Assembly (NCBI RefSeq): GCF_000429045.1
Contig: NZ_AUBC01000035.1
Span: 1-35,297 of the forward strand
Source: Salinarimonas rosea DSM 21201
GTDB taxonomy: Bacteria; Pseudomonadota; Alphaproteobacteria; Rhizobiales; Beijerinckiaceae
Reading direction: 5' to 3'
Length of the DNA stretch: 35,297 nt
Shown here: positions 16,800-27,857 of the stretch, piece by piece
Layout of the letters: each line of letters begins with the position of its first letter
How positions within the stretch are numbered: the first letter of the stretch is position 1
The notes under the pieces: generated by a model
Seen by the model: only the letters and a program-made list of their open reading frames with translations
What the model was told of the DNA's origin: nothing
Database searches by the model: none
Program-made: the position numbers and the translations under genes

Positions 16800-18422
16800 T
16801 CAGCCTCTCTCGTGGATCCACTGGCGCATCACCGACACCGTCTCGGACGGGCTCTGCTTGACGAGGTCGGCGACGCGTTCGAGCGATTCCTGCTGCACCT
16901 GGCCGTTGACCTTGGCCATCTCGATCATCTGCGAGGTGGCATCCGAGCGCGAGGGCAGCGCTGGCGTGCCGCCGCCCTCGCCACCGGCGATCGCCCCCGC
17001 CTCGCCGCCGCCGGCGCCCGCCGCGATCATCACGGGGGATGCCGTGAACGCCCGCAGCATCGGCCGCAGCACCGTGAAGATCACGACGAGGCTGAGCAGG
17101 AACAGCACGGCGAGCTCGACGGCGCGCAGCACGTCCTCGCGCGTCGGGTTGAGCAGGCTCTCGACGAGGGTCGGCTCCTCGGGCAGGAACTCGGGCTGCG
17201 GCCCCTCGGCGAAGCGCAGGTTGACCACCTCGATCTGGTCCCCGCGATCCGCGTCGAAGCCGATCGCCGTGCGCACCAGCGCCTCGATGCGCTGCAGCTC
17301 CTCGGCCGTGCGCGGCTCGTAGGCGACGCTGCCGTCCGGCCCGGTCGCGTAGGCGCCGTCGACCAGGACGGCGACGGACAGGCGCGAGAGCCGCGGGCCC
17401 TCGAGCATCTCGACGCGGGTCGAGCGGGAGATCTCGTAGTTGATCGTCTCCTCGGTCGTCTCCTGCTGGTCACGCATGCCGCCGCCCTCCGGGTCCTCGC
17501 CACCGCCCGGCAGCTCGTTGCCGACGGTGACGCCGGCGTCGCCCTGGGTCGAGACGGCGTTGTCGGTGCGCGTCTGCATCGAGCGCGCCACCTGGCCGTT
17601 GGGGTCGAAGGTCTCCGAGCGCGCCTCGACGCGGTTCGTGTCGAACTCGGCGGCGACCTGGACCCGGGTGCGCCCGCGCCCGACGATGCCCGCGACGATG
17701 TCCTCGACCTGGGCGCGCAGCCGGTTCTCGAAGCCGATGCGGGTCTCGTCCGCGGCGACGGCCGCCATCGAATCGCCGGCGGTGGCGCCGTCGGCGAGGA
17801 GCCGGCCGCTCTCGTCGACGATCGAGATCCGGTCGGGGCGAAGCCCCTCGACGGCGGTCGCGACGAGGTGGCGCACGGCGCGCACCTGGGCCTGGTCGAG
17901 CTCGCCGCGCACGCGCAGCACGATCGAGGCGCGCGGATCCTCGCGGTCGCGCTCGAACAGGCGCCGCTCGGGGATGGCGAGATGCACCCGCGCCGCCTCG
18001 ACCCGCGCGAGCGAGGCGATCGTGCGCGACAGCTCGCCCTCGAGCGCCCGCAGCTGGTTGATGTTCTGCACGAAGCTCGTCGAGGAGAACGAATCGCCGC
18101 GGTCGAAGATCTCGTAGCCGACGCCGGTCCCCGCGGGCAGCCCGTCCGAGGCGAGCTCCATCCGCAGCCGCGCGAGATCGCTGCGCGGGGCGAGGATGAC
18201 GCCGTCGCCGCGGGTCTCGTAGGCGATGCCGCGGGCCTCGAGCTCGCGCACCACGGCGCCGGCGTCGGCCATCGACAGGTCGGCGTAGAGCACGCCCATG
18301 TCCGGCTGCGACATGCGCATGATCACGAAGGCGAAGAAGCCCACGAGCGCCAGCGTGACGGCGCCCATCACCGCGAGGCGCGCCGGGCCGAGCCGGGACA
18401 GGATCTCCATCGTCTGGTTCAC
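16800..18422 (-). CDS. fliF: Flagellar MS-ring protein FliF
   Basis: The 540-aa protein forms the membrane ring on which the flagellum is built. The first membrane helix is at about 15-38 (LAVMGAVTLALVGFFAFVIM). The periplasmic ring-building motifs follow, including MGVLYADLSMADAGAVV, GVGYEIFDRGD and RVEAARVHLAIPERRLF. A second membrane helix lies at about 432-455, and the cytoplasmic tail ends with VADLVKQSPSETVSVMRQW, the FliG-binding part. I chose GTG 18422, which has a G-rich stretch 11 nt upstream; ATG 18410 would remove four residues and has none. FliG, which usually follows fliF in related operons, is absent here. Confidence 0.95.
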   Translation of the reverse strand: MNQTMEILSRLGPARLAVMGAVTLALVGFFAFVIMRMSQPDMGVLYADLSMADAGAVVRELEARGIAYETRGDGVILAPRSDLARLRMELASDGLPAGTGVGYEIFDRGDSFSSTSFVQNINQLRALEGELSRTIASLARVEAARVHLAIPERRLFERDREDPRASIVLRVRGELDQAQVRAVRHLVATAVEGLRPDRISIVDESGRLLADGATAGDSMAAVAADETRIGFENRLRAQVEDIVAGIVGRGRTRVQVAAEFDTNRVEARSETFDPNGQVARSMQTRTDNAVSTQGDAGVTVGNELPGGGEDPEGGGMRDQQETTEETINYEISRSTRVEMLEGPRLSRLSVAVLVDGAYATGPDGSVAYEPRTAEELQRIEALVRTAIGFDADRGDQIEVVNLRFAEGPQPEFLPEEPTLVESLLNPTREDVLRAVELAVLFLLSLVVIFTVLRPMLRAFTASPVMIAAGAGGGEAGAIAGGEGGGTPALPSRSDATSQMIEMAKVNGQVQQESLERVADLVKQSPSETVSVMRQWIHERG

Positions 18423-18503
18423 GCGAAACGAGGCCCCCGAGAGCTGGACACGCACCGGGCCGCGTGCGCCGCGACCGGTAGGCAGGAATTTCCCAGCGGA
18501 CGG

Positions 18504-18518
18504 TGAACGACTGGTTAA
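18504..18518 (-). promoter_or_regulatory. CtrA-like site upstream of fliF
   Basis: On the minus strand TTAA (18518-18515), 7 bp, then TTCA (18507-18504) matches the CtrA consensus TTAA-N7-TTAA with one mismatch. It is 82-96 bp upstream of fliF. The fliF operon is a known CtrA target in Caulobacter, so cell-cycle control is plausible. Confidence 0.5.
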
Positions 18519-18611
18519 CGGCGCGCCGATCGCGTCGACCTCGTTTGGGGCTATCGCCGCGGCGCGATCCGCGCTATGACCCCCGTTCTCCATACGTTCG
18601 GCTGCAGGCGC

Positions 18612-19496
18612 ATGGCTCCGCGCAACGTCACGATCGTCGTGCTCTGGATGGCCGGGGCGCTCGTCTCCTTCTCGGCCATCGCGGTGGCCGTGCGCGAGCT
18701 CTCGGGCGCGCTGTCCGTGTTCGAGATGCTCGCCTTCCGCAACGCGGCGGGGCTCGCCGGCATCCTCGTCGCGGCGCTGCTGGTGCCCCGCGTGCGCGCG
18801 AGCCTCTCCGCCCGGCGGCTCGGGCGTCACGCGCAGCGCAACGTCGTGCATTTCGCCGGGCAGTACGCCTGGACGGTCGGCGTCACGCTCCTGCCGCTCG
18901 CCGTCGTCTTCGCGGTGGAGTTCACGGCCCCCGCGATCACGGCGCTCCTCGCCGTGCTGCTGCTCGGCGAGCGGCTGACGCGCACGCGGGCGCTGGCGAT
19001 CGGGCTCGGCTTCCTCGGCGTTCTCGTGATCGTCCGCCCCGGCGCCGGCGAGGTCGGCTGGCCCGCGCTCGTCGTGCTGTTCGCCGCCTTCGCCTTCGCG
19101 CTCACCGCGATCGCGACGAAGAGCCTCACGCGCACGGAGACGACGGCCTCGATCATGCTCTGGATGAACACGATGCAATTGCCGCTCAACCTCGCGGGCG
19201 CGGGCGAGGGCTATCTCGCGCGGCTCGCCGAGGCGCCCGTGCTGCCGCTCGCGGCGCTCGCGATCTGCGGCTTCACGGCCCATTGGTGCCTCACCAACGC
19301 CTATCGCAACGGAGACGCCGTCATGGTCGTGCCGCTCGACTTCCTGCGCATCCCCCTGATCGCGGTCGTGGGCCTCCTGCTCTACGCCGAGCCGCTGGAC
19401 CCGTTCGTGTTCGTCGGTGCCGGGATCATCGTGCTCGGCATCGTCGTCAACCTGCGTGCCGAGACGGTGCGCGCGCCACGGCCGCGGGGGGCGTGA
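18612..19496 (+). CDS. EamA/DMT-family permease
   Basis: The roughly 294-aa integral membrane protein has about ten hydrophobic segments in two repeated EamA halves. The first half ends with the conserved PAITALLAVLLLGERLTRTRALAIGLGFLGVLVIVRPG, of which the GER turn and the LGVLVIVRPG strand are characteristic, and the second half with DFLRIPLIAVVGLLLYAEPLDP. Members export metabolites or drugs; the substrate cannot be inferred. ATG 18612 gives the usual short N-terminus; ATG 18576 is possible but has no ribosome binding site. The stop is 1 nt before the helicase start, so the two are translationally coupled. Confidence 0.88.
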   Translation: MAPRNVTIVVLWMAGALVSFSAIAVAVRELSGALSVFEMLAFRNAAGLAGILVAALLVPRVRASLSARRLGRHAQRNVVHFAGQYAWTVGVTLLPLAVVFAVEFTAPAITALLAVLLLGERLTRTRALAIGLGFLGVLVIVRPGAGEVGWPALVVLFAAFAFALTAIATKSLTRTETTASIMLWMNTMQLPLNLAGAGEGYLARLAEAPVLPLAALAICGFTAHWCLTNAYRNGDAVMVVPLDFLRIPLIAVVGLLLYAEPLDPFVFVGAGIIVLGIVVNLRAETVRAPRPRGA

Positions 19497-19497
19497 G

Positions 19498-20589
19498 ATG
19501 GCGTGGTCGGGACAGCAGGAGGCGGCGCTCTCCGCCGTCGGGGCGTGGCTGAAGGCCGGCGAGCCGCAGGTCTTCCGCCTGTTCGGCTTCGCCGGCACGG
19601 GCAAGACGACGCTCGCGCGCCACCTCGCCGAGGGGATCGACGGCGAGGTGGCCTTCGGCGCCTTCACCGGCAAGGCGGCGTCCGTCATGCGCGCCAAGGG
19701 CTGCACGGACGCCTCCACCATCCACGCCATGATCTACCGCTCGCGCGGGGACGAGGAGGAGGGCCCCTCCTTCACGCTCAACCGCTCGGGGCCCGCCGCC
19801 AAGGCGGACCTGATCGTCATCGACGAGTGCTCGATGGTGGACGAGGAGCTCGGCCGCGACCTCCTCACCTTCGGCAAGCCCGTGCTGGTGCTCGGCGACC
19901 CCGCCCAGCTGCCGCCGGTGAAGGGGGGGGGCTTCTTCACCGAGGCCGAGCCGGACGTCATGCTCACCGAGGTCCACCGCCAGGCGGCGGACAACCCGAT
20001 CGTGCATCTCTCGATGTCGATTCGCGAAGGCGGGCGGCTCGACTACGGCACCTACGGGGAGAGCCGCGTCATCCACCGCCGCGACGTCGACGCCGAGATG
20101 GTCCAGGCGGCGAACCAGGTGCTGGTGGGCATGAACAAGACCCGGCGCCTGTACAACGGGCGCATCCGCGAGCTGAAGGGCTTCCGCGACCCCTTTCCCG
20201 CCGCCGACGAGAAGCTGGTCTGCCTGCGCAACGACAAGAGCAAGGGGCTGCTCAACGGCGGCCTGTGGACCGTCGTCGAGGCGAAGCACTGGCCCAACCG
20301 CGGCCTCGTGGTGATGCGCATCGCCGCCGAGGAGAATCCGCGCCAGACCGTCAAGGTCGAGGTCCCCACCGCCTTCTTCGAGGGCGGCGACGAGGACCTG
20401 CCCTACGCCTTGCGCCGCCAGCACGACGAGCTCACCTACGGCTATGCGCTCACGGTCCACAAGGCTCAGGGCTCGCAATGGGACGACGTGGTGCTGTTCG
20501 ACGAGAGCTTCGCCTTCCGCGAGCACCGCGCCCGCTGGCTCTATACCGGGCTCACCCGCGCGGCGGAGCGCATCGTCGTGGTGCGATGA
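19498..20589 (+). CDS. RecD/Dda-like superfamily 1B helicase or ATPase
   Basis: The 363-aa protein is a compact SF1B ATPase. Walker A is GFAGTGKTT (30-38), Walker B is LIVIDECSMV with D109-E110, motif III is GDPAQLPP (133-140), and the C-terminal UvrD_C_2 part has TYGYALTVHKAQGSQWDDVVL with the motif VI arginine in YTGLTRAAERI. It is shorter than RecD (no RecBC-interaction domain) and closest in layout to phage T4 Dda and single-gene bacterial relatives annotated as AAA or ATP-dependent RecD-like helicases. It should unwind DNA 5' to 3'. Coupling to a permease gene and to a phosphatase downstream gives no clear pathway. Confidence 0.9.
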   Translation: MAWSGQQEAALSAVGAWLKAGEPQVFRLFGFAGTGKTTLARHLAEGIDGEVAFGAFTGKAASVMRAKGCTDASTIHAMIYRSRGDEEEGPSFTLNRSGPAAKADLIVIDECSMVDEELGRDLLTFGKPVLVLGDPAQLPPVKGGGFFTEAEPDVMLTEVHRQAADNPIVHLSMSIREGGRLDYGTYGESRVIHRRDVDAEMVQAANQVLVGMNKTRRLYNGRIRELKGFRDPFPAADEKLVCLRNDKSKGLLNGGLWTVVEAKHWPNRGLVVMRIAAEENPRQTVKVEVPTAFFEGGDEDLPYALRRQHDELTYGYALTVHKAQGSQWDDVVLFDESFAFREHRARWLYTGLTRAAERIVVVR

Positions 20590-20685
20590 CGCAAGGGGCG
20601 ATCGAGCGCTTGCCGGCGCCCGCCGCCGCTGCTACTCGGCAGCGAAGACAGGCGCCGCAACGAGAGCGGCCTAGGAAACGACAGA

Positions 20686-21408
20686 GTGCTCAACCGCTTC
20701 CGCAGCGCAGAGACCCGCACCGCACGGCGGCTGGCGCGCATCGCACGCTGGGACCGCCCGATCGAGGGCGGCTTCGGCCGCCTGCGCGCCTGGGCGCACA
20801 TGGCGCTCGTCGACCACGGCGTCTTCCGCTTCGCCTACCTGAACCTGCACCGGGTCTCCAGCGGCCTGTGGCGCGCGGCGCAGCCGGCGCCGCACCAGCT
20901 CGCGCGCCTGCGCGACGAGGGGCTTCGCACGGTCGTCTACCTGCGCGGCGGACGTGAGCACGGCTCGTGGCAATTGCAGAAGGAGAGCTGCGAGGCGCTC
21001 GGCCTGACCCTCGTCGACTTCGTCGTGCGCTCGCGCGCGGCGCCGGACAAGGAGGCGCTGCTGCGCGCCCGAGCCTTCTTCCGCGAGATCCAGTACCCGG
21101 CGCTCGTCCACTGCAAGTCGGGCGCGGACCGGGCCGGCTTCATGTCGGCGCTCTATCTCGTCGTCCACGAGGGACGCAGCGCCGACGAGGCGCTGCGTCA
21201 GCTCTCGCTGCGCTACGGCCACTTCCGCTTCGCCAAGACCGGCATCCTCGACGCCTTCTTCGAGCGCTGGCGCGACGAGGGCGAGGCGCAGGGGCTCGGC
21301 TTCGAGGAGTGGGTCGAGACCCGCTACGACCCCGACGCCCTCACCCGGGAGTTCAAGCCGGGCGTCGTGTCGGACATCCTGGTCGACCGGATCATGCGCC
21401 GCGAGTGA
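20686..21408 (+). CDS. Tyrosine/dual-specificity protein phosphatase-like protein
   Basis: The 240-aa cytoplasmic protein carries the cysteine phosphatase signature VHCKSGADRAG: nucleophile C143 and phosphate-binding R149 in HCx5R. The preceding region (SSGLWRAAQPAPHQLARLRDEG, then TVVYLRGG) is the usual start of small bacterial DSP/PTP-like enzymes. The N-terminal 40 residues are Arg-rich, suggesting membrane or nucleic-acid contact. The start is GTG 20686, with AGGA about 10 nt upstream. Substrates may be phosphotyrosine, phosphoinositides or polysaccharide-synthesis kinases; the sequence does not decide. It lies 96 bp after the helicase gene and is convergent with the isomerase gene. Confidence 0.88.
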   Translation: MLNRFRSAETRTARRLARIARWDRPIEGGFGRLRAWAHMALVDHGVFRFAYLNLHRVSSGLWRAAQPAPHQLARLRDEGLRTVVYLRGGREHGSWQLQKESCEALGLTLVDFVVRSRAAPDKEALLRARAFFREIQYPALVHCKSGADRAGFMSALYLVVHEGRSADEALRQLSLRYGHFRFAKTGILDAFFERWRDEGEAQGLGFEEWVETRYDPDALTREFKPGVVSDILVDRIMRRE

Positions 21409-21439
21409 GCGGCGGGCGAACGGGCGCGGGACGCGAGCG

Positions 21440-21468
21440 GCGGCCGGCGACGCATCGCCGCCGGCCGC
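21440..21468. terminator. Bidirectional terminator-like hairpin
   Basis: GCGGCCGGCG (21440-21449) pairs with CGCCGGCCGC (21459-21468) around a 9-nt loop, with a nested alternative stem. It sits between the ends of two convergent genes. No T-run follows. Confidence 0.6.
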
Positions 21469-21474
21469 GTCGCG

Positions 21475-22395
21475 TCACTGGGGCGCGGGCGCGGGCGCCT
21501 CGCCCTGGGCCTCGGCGCCGGGGCGCGCGATCTCGACGCCCTCCCGCAGCGAGAGGAGCAGCGCCTGCTGCGCCTGCCTGGCGAGGAAGGTGTCGATCTG
21601 CTCGCGCATCTGCTCGAAGGTCGGCGTCGGCCGCTCGCGGCGCTCCTGGACCTCGATGACGTGCCAGCCGAACTGGCTCTGCACCGGCTCGGAGATCGCG
21701 CCCGGCTCGAGCGCGAAGGCCGCCTCGGCGAAGGGCGCGACCATCTGGCCCTTCGTGAAGAAGCCGAGATCGCCGCCCTCGGCGGCGGAGCCGCGGTCGG
21801 TGGAGAGGTCGGTCGCGATCCCCTCGAAGGACTCGCCGGCGGCGATGCGCTCGACCACAGCCTGCGCCTCCTCCTGGGTGTCGACGAGGATGTGGCGCGC
21901 GCGCACCTCCTGCTCCGGCTCCACCTCGGCCACCATCTCGTCGTAGACGGCGCGCGCGGCCTCGTCCGTGACGGCGGCGTCGATCGTCTCCTCGAGCAGC
22001 GACTCGAGCAGAAGCTTGTCGCGCTGGTAGGCGAGGCGCCGCTCGAAGGTCTCGCTCGCGCCGATGCCGGCCTCCTCGGCCGCGCGCGCGGCGAGCTCGA
22101 GGTTGACGAGGTAGTTGATCAGCGTCTCGCGGCGCTGCGCGTCGTTCATGCCCGGCAGCGGCAGGGCCGGGTCCTGCGCCGCGAGCGCGAGATCGCCCTC
22201 GGTGATCTCGATTCCGTCGACGGTGGCGACGACGGTCGCCGGATCGACCGGCGCGGCCGCTGCCGTCGCGGTCTCGGTGGCGGGCGCGGTCTCGGCGGCG
22301 GGTGCGGCCGTGTCCTGCGCCAGCGCGGCGGCGGGGAGCGCCACGCCGACGAGGAGCGCGAGGGCGAGGCGGGGGAGAAGGGCGTTCGACGGCAT
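21475..22395 (-). CDS. Periplasmic parvulin-type peptidyl-prolyl isomerase (SurA/PrsA-like)
   Basis: The 306-aa exported foldase has a Sec signal peptide ending at about AAALAQ (22-27), an Ala/Thr-rich linker (28-55), a SurA_N-like helical part (about 55-160), and a rotamase domain at about 165-253 with VRARHILVD, FSTD-like LSTDRGSAAEGGDLGFF and SQFGWHVIEV, the hallmarks of parvulins. It likely assists outer-membrane protein folding. The ATG at 22395 is preceded by AGAGGA. It is divergent from secA across 229 bp, which groups export and folding functions; shared regulation is possible. Confidence 0.95.
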   Translation of the reverse strand: MPSNALLPRLALALLVGVALPAAALAQDTAAPAAETAPATETATAAAAPVDPATVVATVDGIEITEGDLALAAQDPALPLPGMNDAQRRETLINYLVNLELAARAAEEAGIGASETFERRLAYQRDKLLLESLLEETIDAAVTDEAARAVYDEMVAEVEPEQEVRARHILVDTQEEAQAVVERIAAGESFEGIATDLSTDRGSAAEGGDLGFFTKGQMVAPFAEAAFALEPGAISEPVQSQFGWHVIEVQERRERPTPTFEQMREQIDTFLARQAQQALLLSLREGVEIARPGAEAQGEAPAPAPQ

Positions 22396-22624
22396 GCGTT
22401 TCCTCTGGGCGCGACGGACGGGGCGACGGACGCGCCCTCGGCTCGACGGGATCTCGCCGCAGGTCTGGCCCATCGGGCGGTGCAATGCAAGCCGGGCGGG
22501 GGGCTGCGGGGCCTCCTCGCCGGGGCGTGAACGGCCCGGCTCCTTTCGGATGCGCTTCCCGATGATTAGGTCTATATAGCGCGCACCCGCCGCATCCGAC
22601 GACCCACTGAGACGACAGGACCCC

Positions 22625-25444
<2,820 letters not shown>

Positions 25445-25457
25445 GGAGGCGCATCCG

Positions 25458-25484
25458 GCGCCCGTGCGGCTTCCGCACGGGCGC
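25458..25484 (+). terminator. Terminator-like hairpin after secA
   Basis: GCGCCCGTGCGG (25458-25469) pairs perfectly with 25473-25484 around a CTT loop, 14 nt after the secA stop. It lacks a T-run, so efficiency is uncertain. Confidence 0.7.
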
Positions 25485-25543
25485 GCCGATCGCCTAAGCT
25501 CGCGACCTCGGTCCCTCGGGACGAACGCGCTGGAGAGGCCGCC

Positions 25544-26518
25544 ATGACGAAGCCCCTGATCCTGATGCCCGCCCGGATGATGCCGCTCGTCGCCGAGCGG
25601 CTCTCCGAGCGCTTCCGCCTGGCGCGGCTGTGGGAGGAGCCGGATCGCGAGGGCTGGCTCGCGGCGCACGGCGGCGCGGTGCGCGGCATCGCGGCGGGGG
25701 CGCACCACGCCGTCGACGCGGCGCTGATGGCGCGGCTTCCCGCGCTGGAGATCGTGGCGAGCTTCGGCGTCGGCTACGATCACGTCGACGCGGCGGCGGC
25801 CGCGCGCCGGGGCGTGATCGTCACGAACACGCCCGACGTCCTCACCGAGGAGGTGGCGGACCTGACGATCGGCCTCCTCCTCTCCACCCTGCGCCGCCTG
25901 CCGCAGGCGGAGCGCTGGCTGCGCGCCGGGCGCTGGAAGGGGGAGGGGCCGTTCCCGCTCTCGCCGACGCTGCGCGGGCGCACGATCGGCATCCTCGGCT
26001 ACGGGCGCATCGGCAAGGCGATCGCGCGCCGCCTCGACGCGTTCGGCGTGGAGGTGGTCTACCATGGCCGCCGGCGCCAGGAAGGCGTGGCGCATCGGCA
26101 CTACGACAGCCTCGTCGCGATGGCGCGCGCCGTCGACACGCTGATCTGCGTCGCGCCGGGCGGGGCCGGCACGCGCCACCTGGTCTCGAAGCCGGTGCTG
26201 GAGGCGCTCGGGACCGACGGCGTGCTGATCAACGTCGGCCGCGGCTCGGTGGTGGACGAGGCGGCGCTCGTCGCGGCGCTCGAGGCGGGCACGATCCTCA
26301 CCGCCGGCCTCGACGTCTTCGAGGACGAGCCGAACGTGCCCGACGCGCTCCTCGCCCGCGACGACGTCGTGCTCCTGCCGCATGTCGGCTCGGCCTCGGT
26401 GCACACCCGCGAAGCCATGGGCCGGCTCGTCGTCGACAACCTCGCCTCCTGGTTCGAGGGCGCGGGGCCGCTCACGCCGGTGGAGGAGACGCCGTGGGGC
26501 AAGGATAGGGAACGGTAG
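25544..26518 (+). CDS. D-2-hydroxyacid dehydrogenase
   Basis: The 324-aa enzyme is a second member of the D-isomer 2-hydroxyacid dehydrogenase family in the window. The nucleotide-binding motif is GYGRIG (152-157), and the catalytic residues are R233 (VGRGSVVDE), E262 (FEDEP) and H280 (LLPHVGSAS). The substrate loop SFGVGYDHVD (73-82) is of the glyoxylate/hydroxypyruvate reductase type. It differs widely from the 12638-13636 copy, so it is not a recent duplicate and probably has a different substrate. GGAGAG precedes the ATG. It is a single gene, with no partner on either side. Confidence 0.92.
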   Translation: MTKPLILMPARMMPLVAERLSERFRLARLWEEPDREGWLAAHGGAVRGIAAGAHHAVDAALMARLPALEIVASFGVGYDHVDAAAAARRGVIVTNTPDVLTEEVADLTIGLLLSTLRRLPQAERWLRAGRWKGEGPFPLSPTLRGRTIGILGYGRIGKAIARRLDAFGVEVVYHGRRRQEGVAHRHYDSLVAMARAVDTLICVAPGGAGTRHLVSKPVLEALGTDGVLINVGRGSVVDEAALVAALEAGTILTAGLDVFEDEPNVPDALLARDDVVLLPHVGSASVHTREAMGRLVVDNLASWFEGAGPLTPVEETPWGKDRER

Positions 26519-26613
26519 GGAAGGCGCAGGGCATCCGCGACCGCCACCTCTCCGCAGGGGAGCGAGACGGCCGCAGTCCGGAAGGTGGGACGGGGGCGAT
26601 CGGTGCAGAGCGG

Positions 26614-26991
26614 CTAGGCAGCCGGCACCCGCGCCTCCGCCAGGAGCGCGGCGAGCGCGGCGGCGGCCTCGTCGTGGGCGGCGATCGCGGCGGCGACGGC
26701 AGCGCGATCGCCCGCCGACTCGGCGCGCGTGCGGTCGTGGTCTGCCTGTCCGACGGCGAGATCGAGCGCGTGCCAGCGCGCGAGCGCGTCCGCGGCGCCG
26801 GGGACGCCCGCGGCGACGCGGGCGTCGAGCGCGGCCTTCAGGCGCCACCGCGCCATGGTGTGGGCGCAGGCGAGGTTGTCCGCCCGCGCCGCCCGCTGGC
26901 AGAAGCCGCGATCCTCCCGGCCCTCGTGGGCGAGCCTGCAGGCACGCACGTGGAGAGCGGCGAGGTCGTCGGACGGAGTACGCATCGACAT
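26614..26991 (-). CDS. Small hypothetical protein
   Basis: I do not recognise this 125-aa protein. It is Ala-rich and largely helical in composition, without signal peptide or membrane segment. The N-terminal third contains three cysteines and several histidines (residues about 19-45: CRLAH, GFCQRA, LACAHTMARWR), which could bind metal or form disulfides, and the rest is a predicted helical pair with an Ala/Glu-rich end. I chose ATG 26991 because GGAGAAAG lies directly upstream; the longer frame would run through the hairpin at 27049-27086. It lies downstream of the collar genes on the same strand but beyond a terminator-like hairpin. Confidence 0.6.
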   Translation of the reverse strand: MSMRTPSDDLAALHVRACRLAHEGREDRGFCQRAARADNLACAHTMARWRLKAALDARVAAGVPGAADALARWHALDLAVGQADHDRTRAESAGDRAAVAAAIAAHDEAAAALAALLAEARVPAA

Positions 26992-27048
26992 CTCTTTCTC
27001 CGGACCCGGACCGGTGGAACAGCGCGCTCGCACCCGATCGTCGCGGTA

Positions 27049-27086
27049 CGAGGCCCGGGGCGGCATCCGCGCCGCCCCGGGCCTCG
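27049..27086 (-). terminator. Strong hairpin downstream of the first collar gene
   Basis: Bases 27049-27064 pair perfectly with 27071-27086 (16 bp, 6-nt loop), only 8 nt past the collar-gene stop. On the minus strand no T-run follows, but the length and position favour a terminator. Confidence 0.7.
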
Positions 27087-27093
27087 CGCTACG

Positions 27094-27669
27094 TCACTGC
27101 CGCGGCGGGAAGATGCCGAACAGGCAGATGATGAAGGAGATGCCGAGGAACGGCATCCGGTTCTCGTGGTCGAGGCCGCCGCCGTTGTTGGCGGTCTGGA
27201 CGGAGACGCTGCCCTGGGCGAGGGTGACGTTGCCGGCGGTCGTCGTCGTGTAGATCCTGGCTGTGCCGGTATCGCGCCCGATTTCCGCTTCGCCGATGCC
27301 GAGGTAGCCGCCCGCGAGCGGGTTGGCGTCCGTACCCGCCGCGGCGCGCGCGACGATCTCGCCGGTGGCCAGGTGGTTGTGCTGCGGCATCTGGGTCGTG
27401 GTCAGCGTGACCGTCTCCACGCCGGACATCACGCCGAGCGGGTAGTCGGTCAGGCCGTTGCCCGGGCCCATGCCGCCGCCCATCGGCGCGCGCGAGCGCA
27501 GGTCCGGCAGCATGAAGGTGGTGGTGCCGTTGCCGCCGTAGGTGGTGCCGATCAGGCTGAACAGCGCGGTGTTCTGCGTGATGCTCATCGTCTGCCCGGC
27601 GCAATAGGCGAATTGCCGCGGCGCGAAGGTCGGCGCCCAGATCAGAACCGTCCCGATATAGTAGTCCAT
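27094..27669 (-). CDS. Tail-collar domain (microcystin-dependent, Mdp-type) protein
   Basis: The 191-aa protein has a phage tail-collar domain at about residues 4-62: IGTVLIWAPTFAPRQFAYCAGQ, then ITQNTALFSLIGTTYGG and the signature FMLPDLRSRAPMGGG. The C-terminal part is a beta-rich trimerisation-like region ending NRMPFLGISFIICLFG. Free-standing bacterial relatives (COG4675, MdpB family) are small proteins of unknown role found next to surface or secreted proteins. No signal peptide is seen. GGAGGGG precedes the ATG. It is the downstream one of two paralogues of identical length, 188 bp apart. No other phage gene is present. Confidence 0.9.
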   Translation of the reverse strand: MDYYIGTVLIWAPTFAPRQFAYCAGQTMSITQNTALFSLIGTTYGGNGTTTFMLPDLRSRAPMGGGMGPGNGLTDYPLGVMSGVETVTLTTTQMPQHNHLATGEIVARAAAGTDANPLAGGYLGIGEAEIGRDTGTARIYTTTTAGNVTLAQGSVSVQTANNGGGLDHENRMPFLGISFIICLFGIFPPRQ

Positions 27670-27807
27670 CGTCCCCTCCAGGTATGCCGCGCCGCGCTGC
27701 CGGCGGGAGTTGCCGCGCAACGGGCGCGAGCGGAGAGGACCACGGTGTGGCTTACCCGGAGATGACGACCAGGCGTAGAAATACTTTCTTGGTTACCGTT
27801 GGGTGAA

Positions 27808-27834
27808 CCGCGGCGCGCGCCGGGCGCGCCGCGG
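27808..27834 (-). terminator. Hairpin between the two collar genes
   Basis: CCGCGGCGCGC (27808-27818) pairs with 27824-27834 around a 5-nt loop, 23 nt past the stop of the upstream paralogue. The AT-richer stretch beyond it (27775-27800) may hold a promoter for the downstream copy, but I see no clear hexamers. Confidence 0.5.
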
Positions 27835-27857
27835 CGGTGCGGAGACTCCGCCCGCGG

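Noticed and set aside
22573-22578. TATATA as the -10 of secA
   Set aside because: No acceptable -35 is found 16-18 bp upstream, so I did not list it as a promoter.
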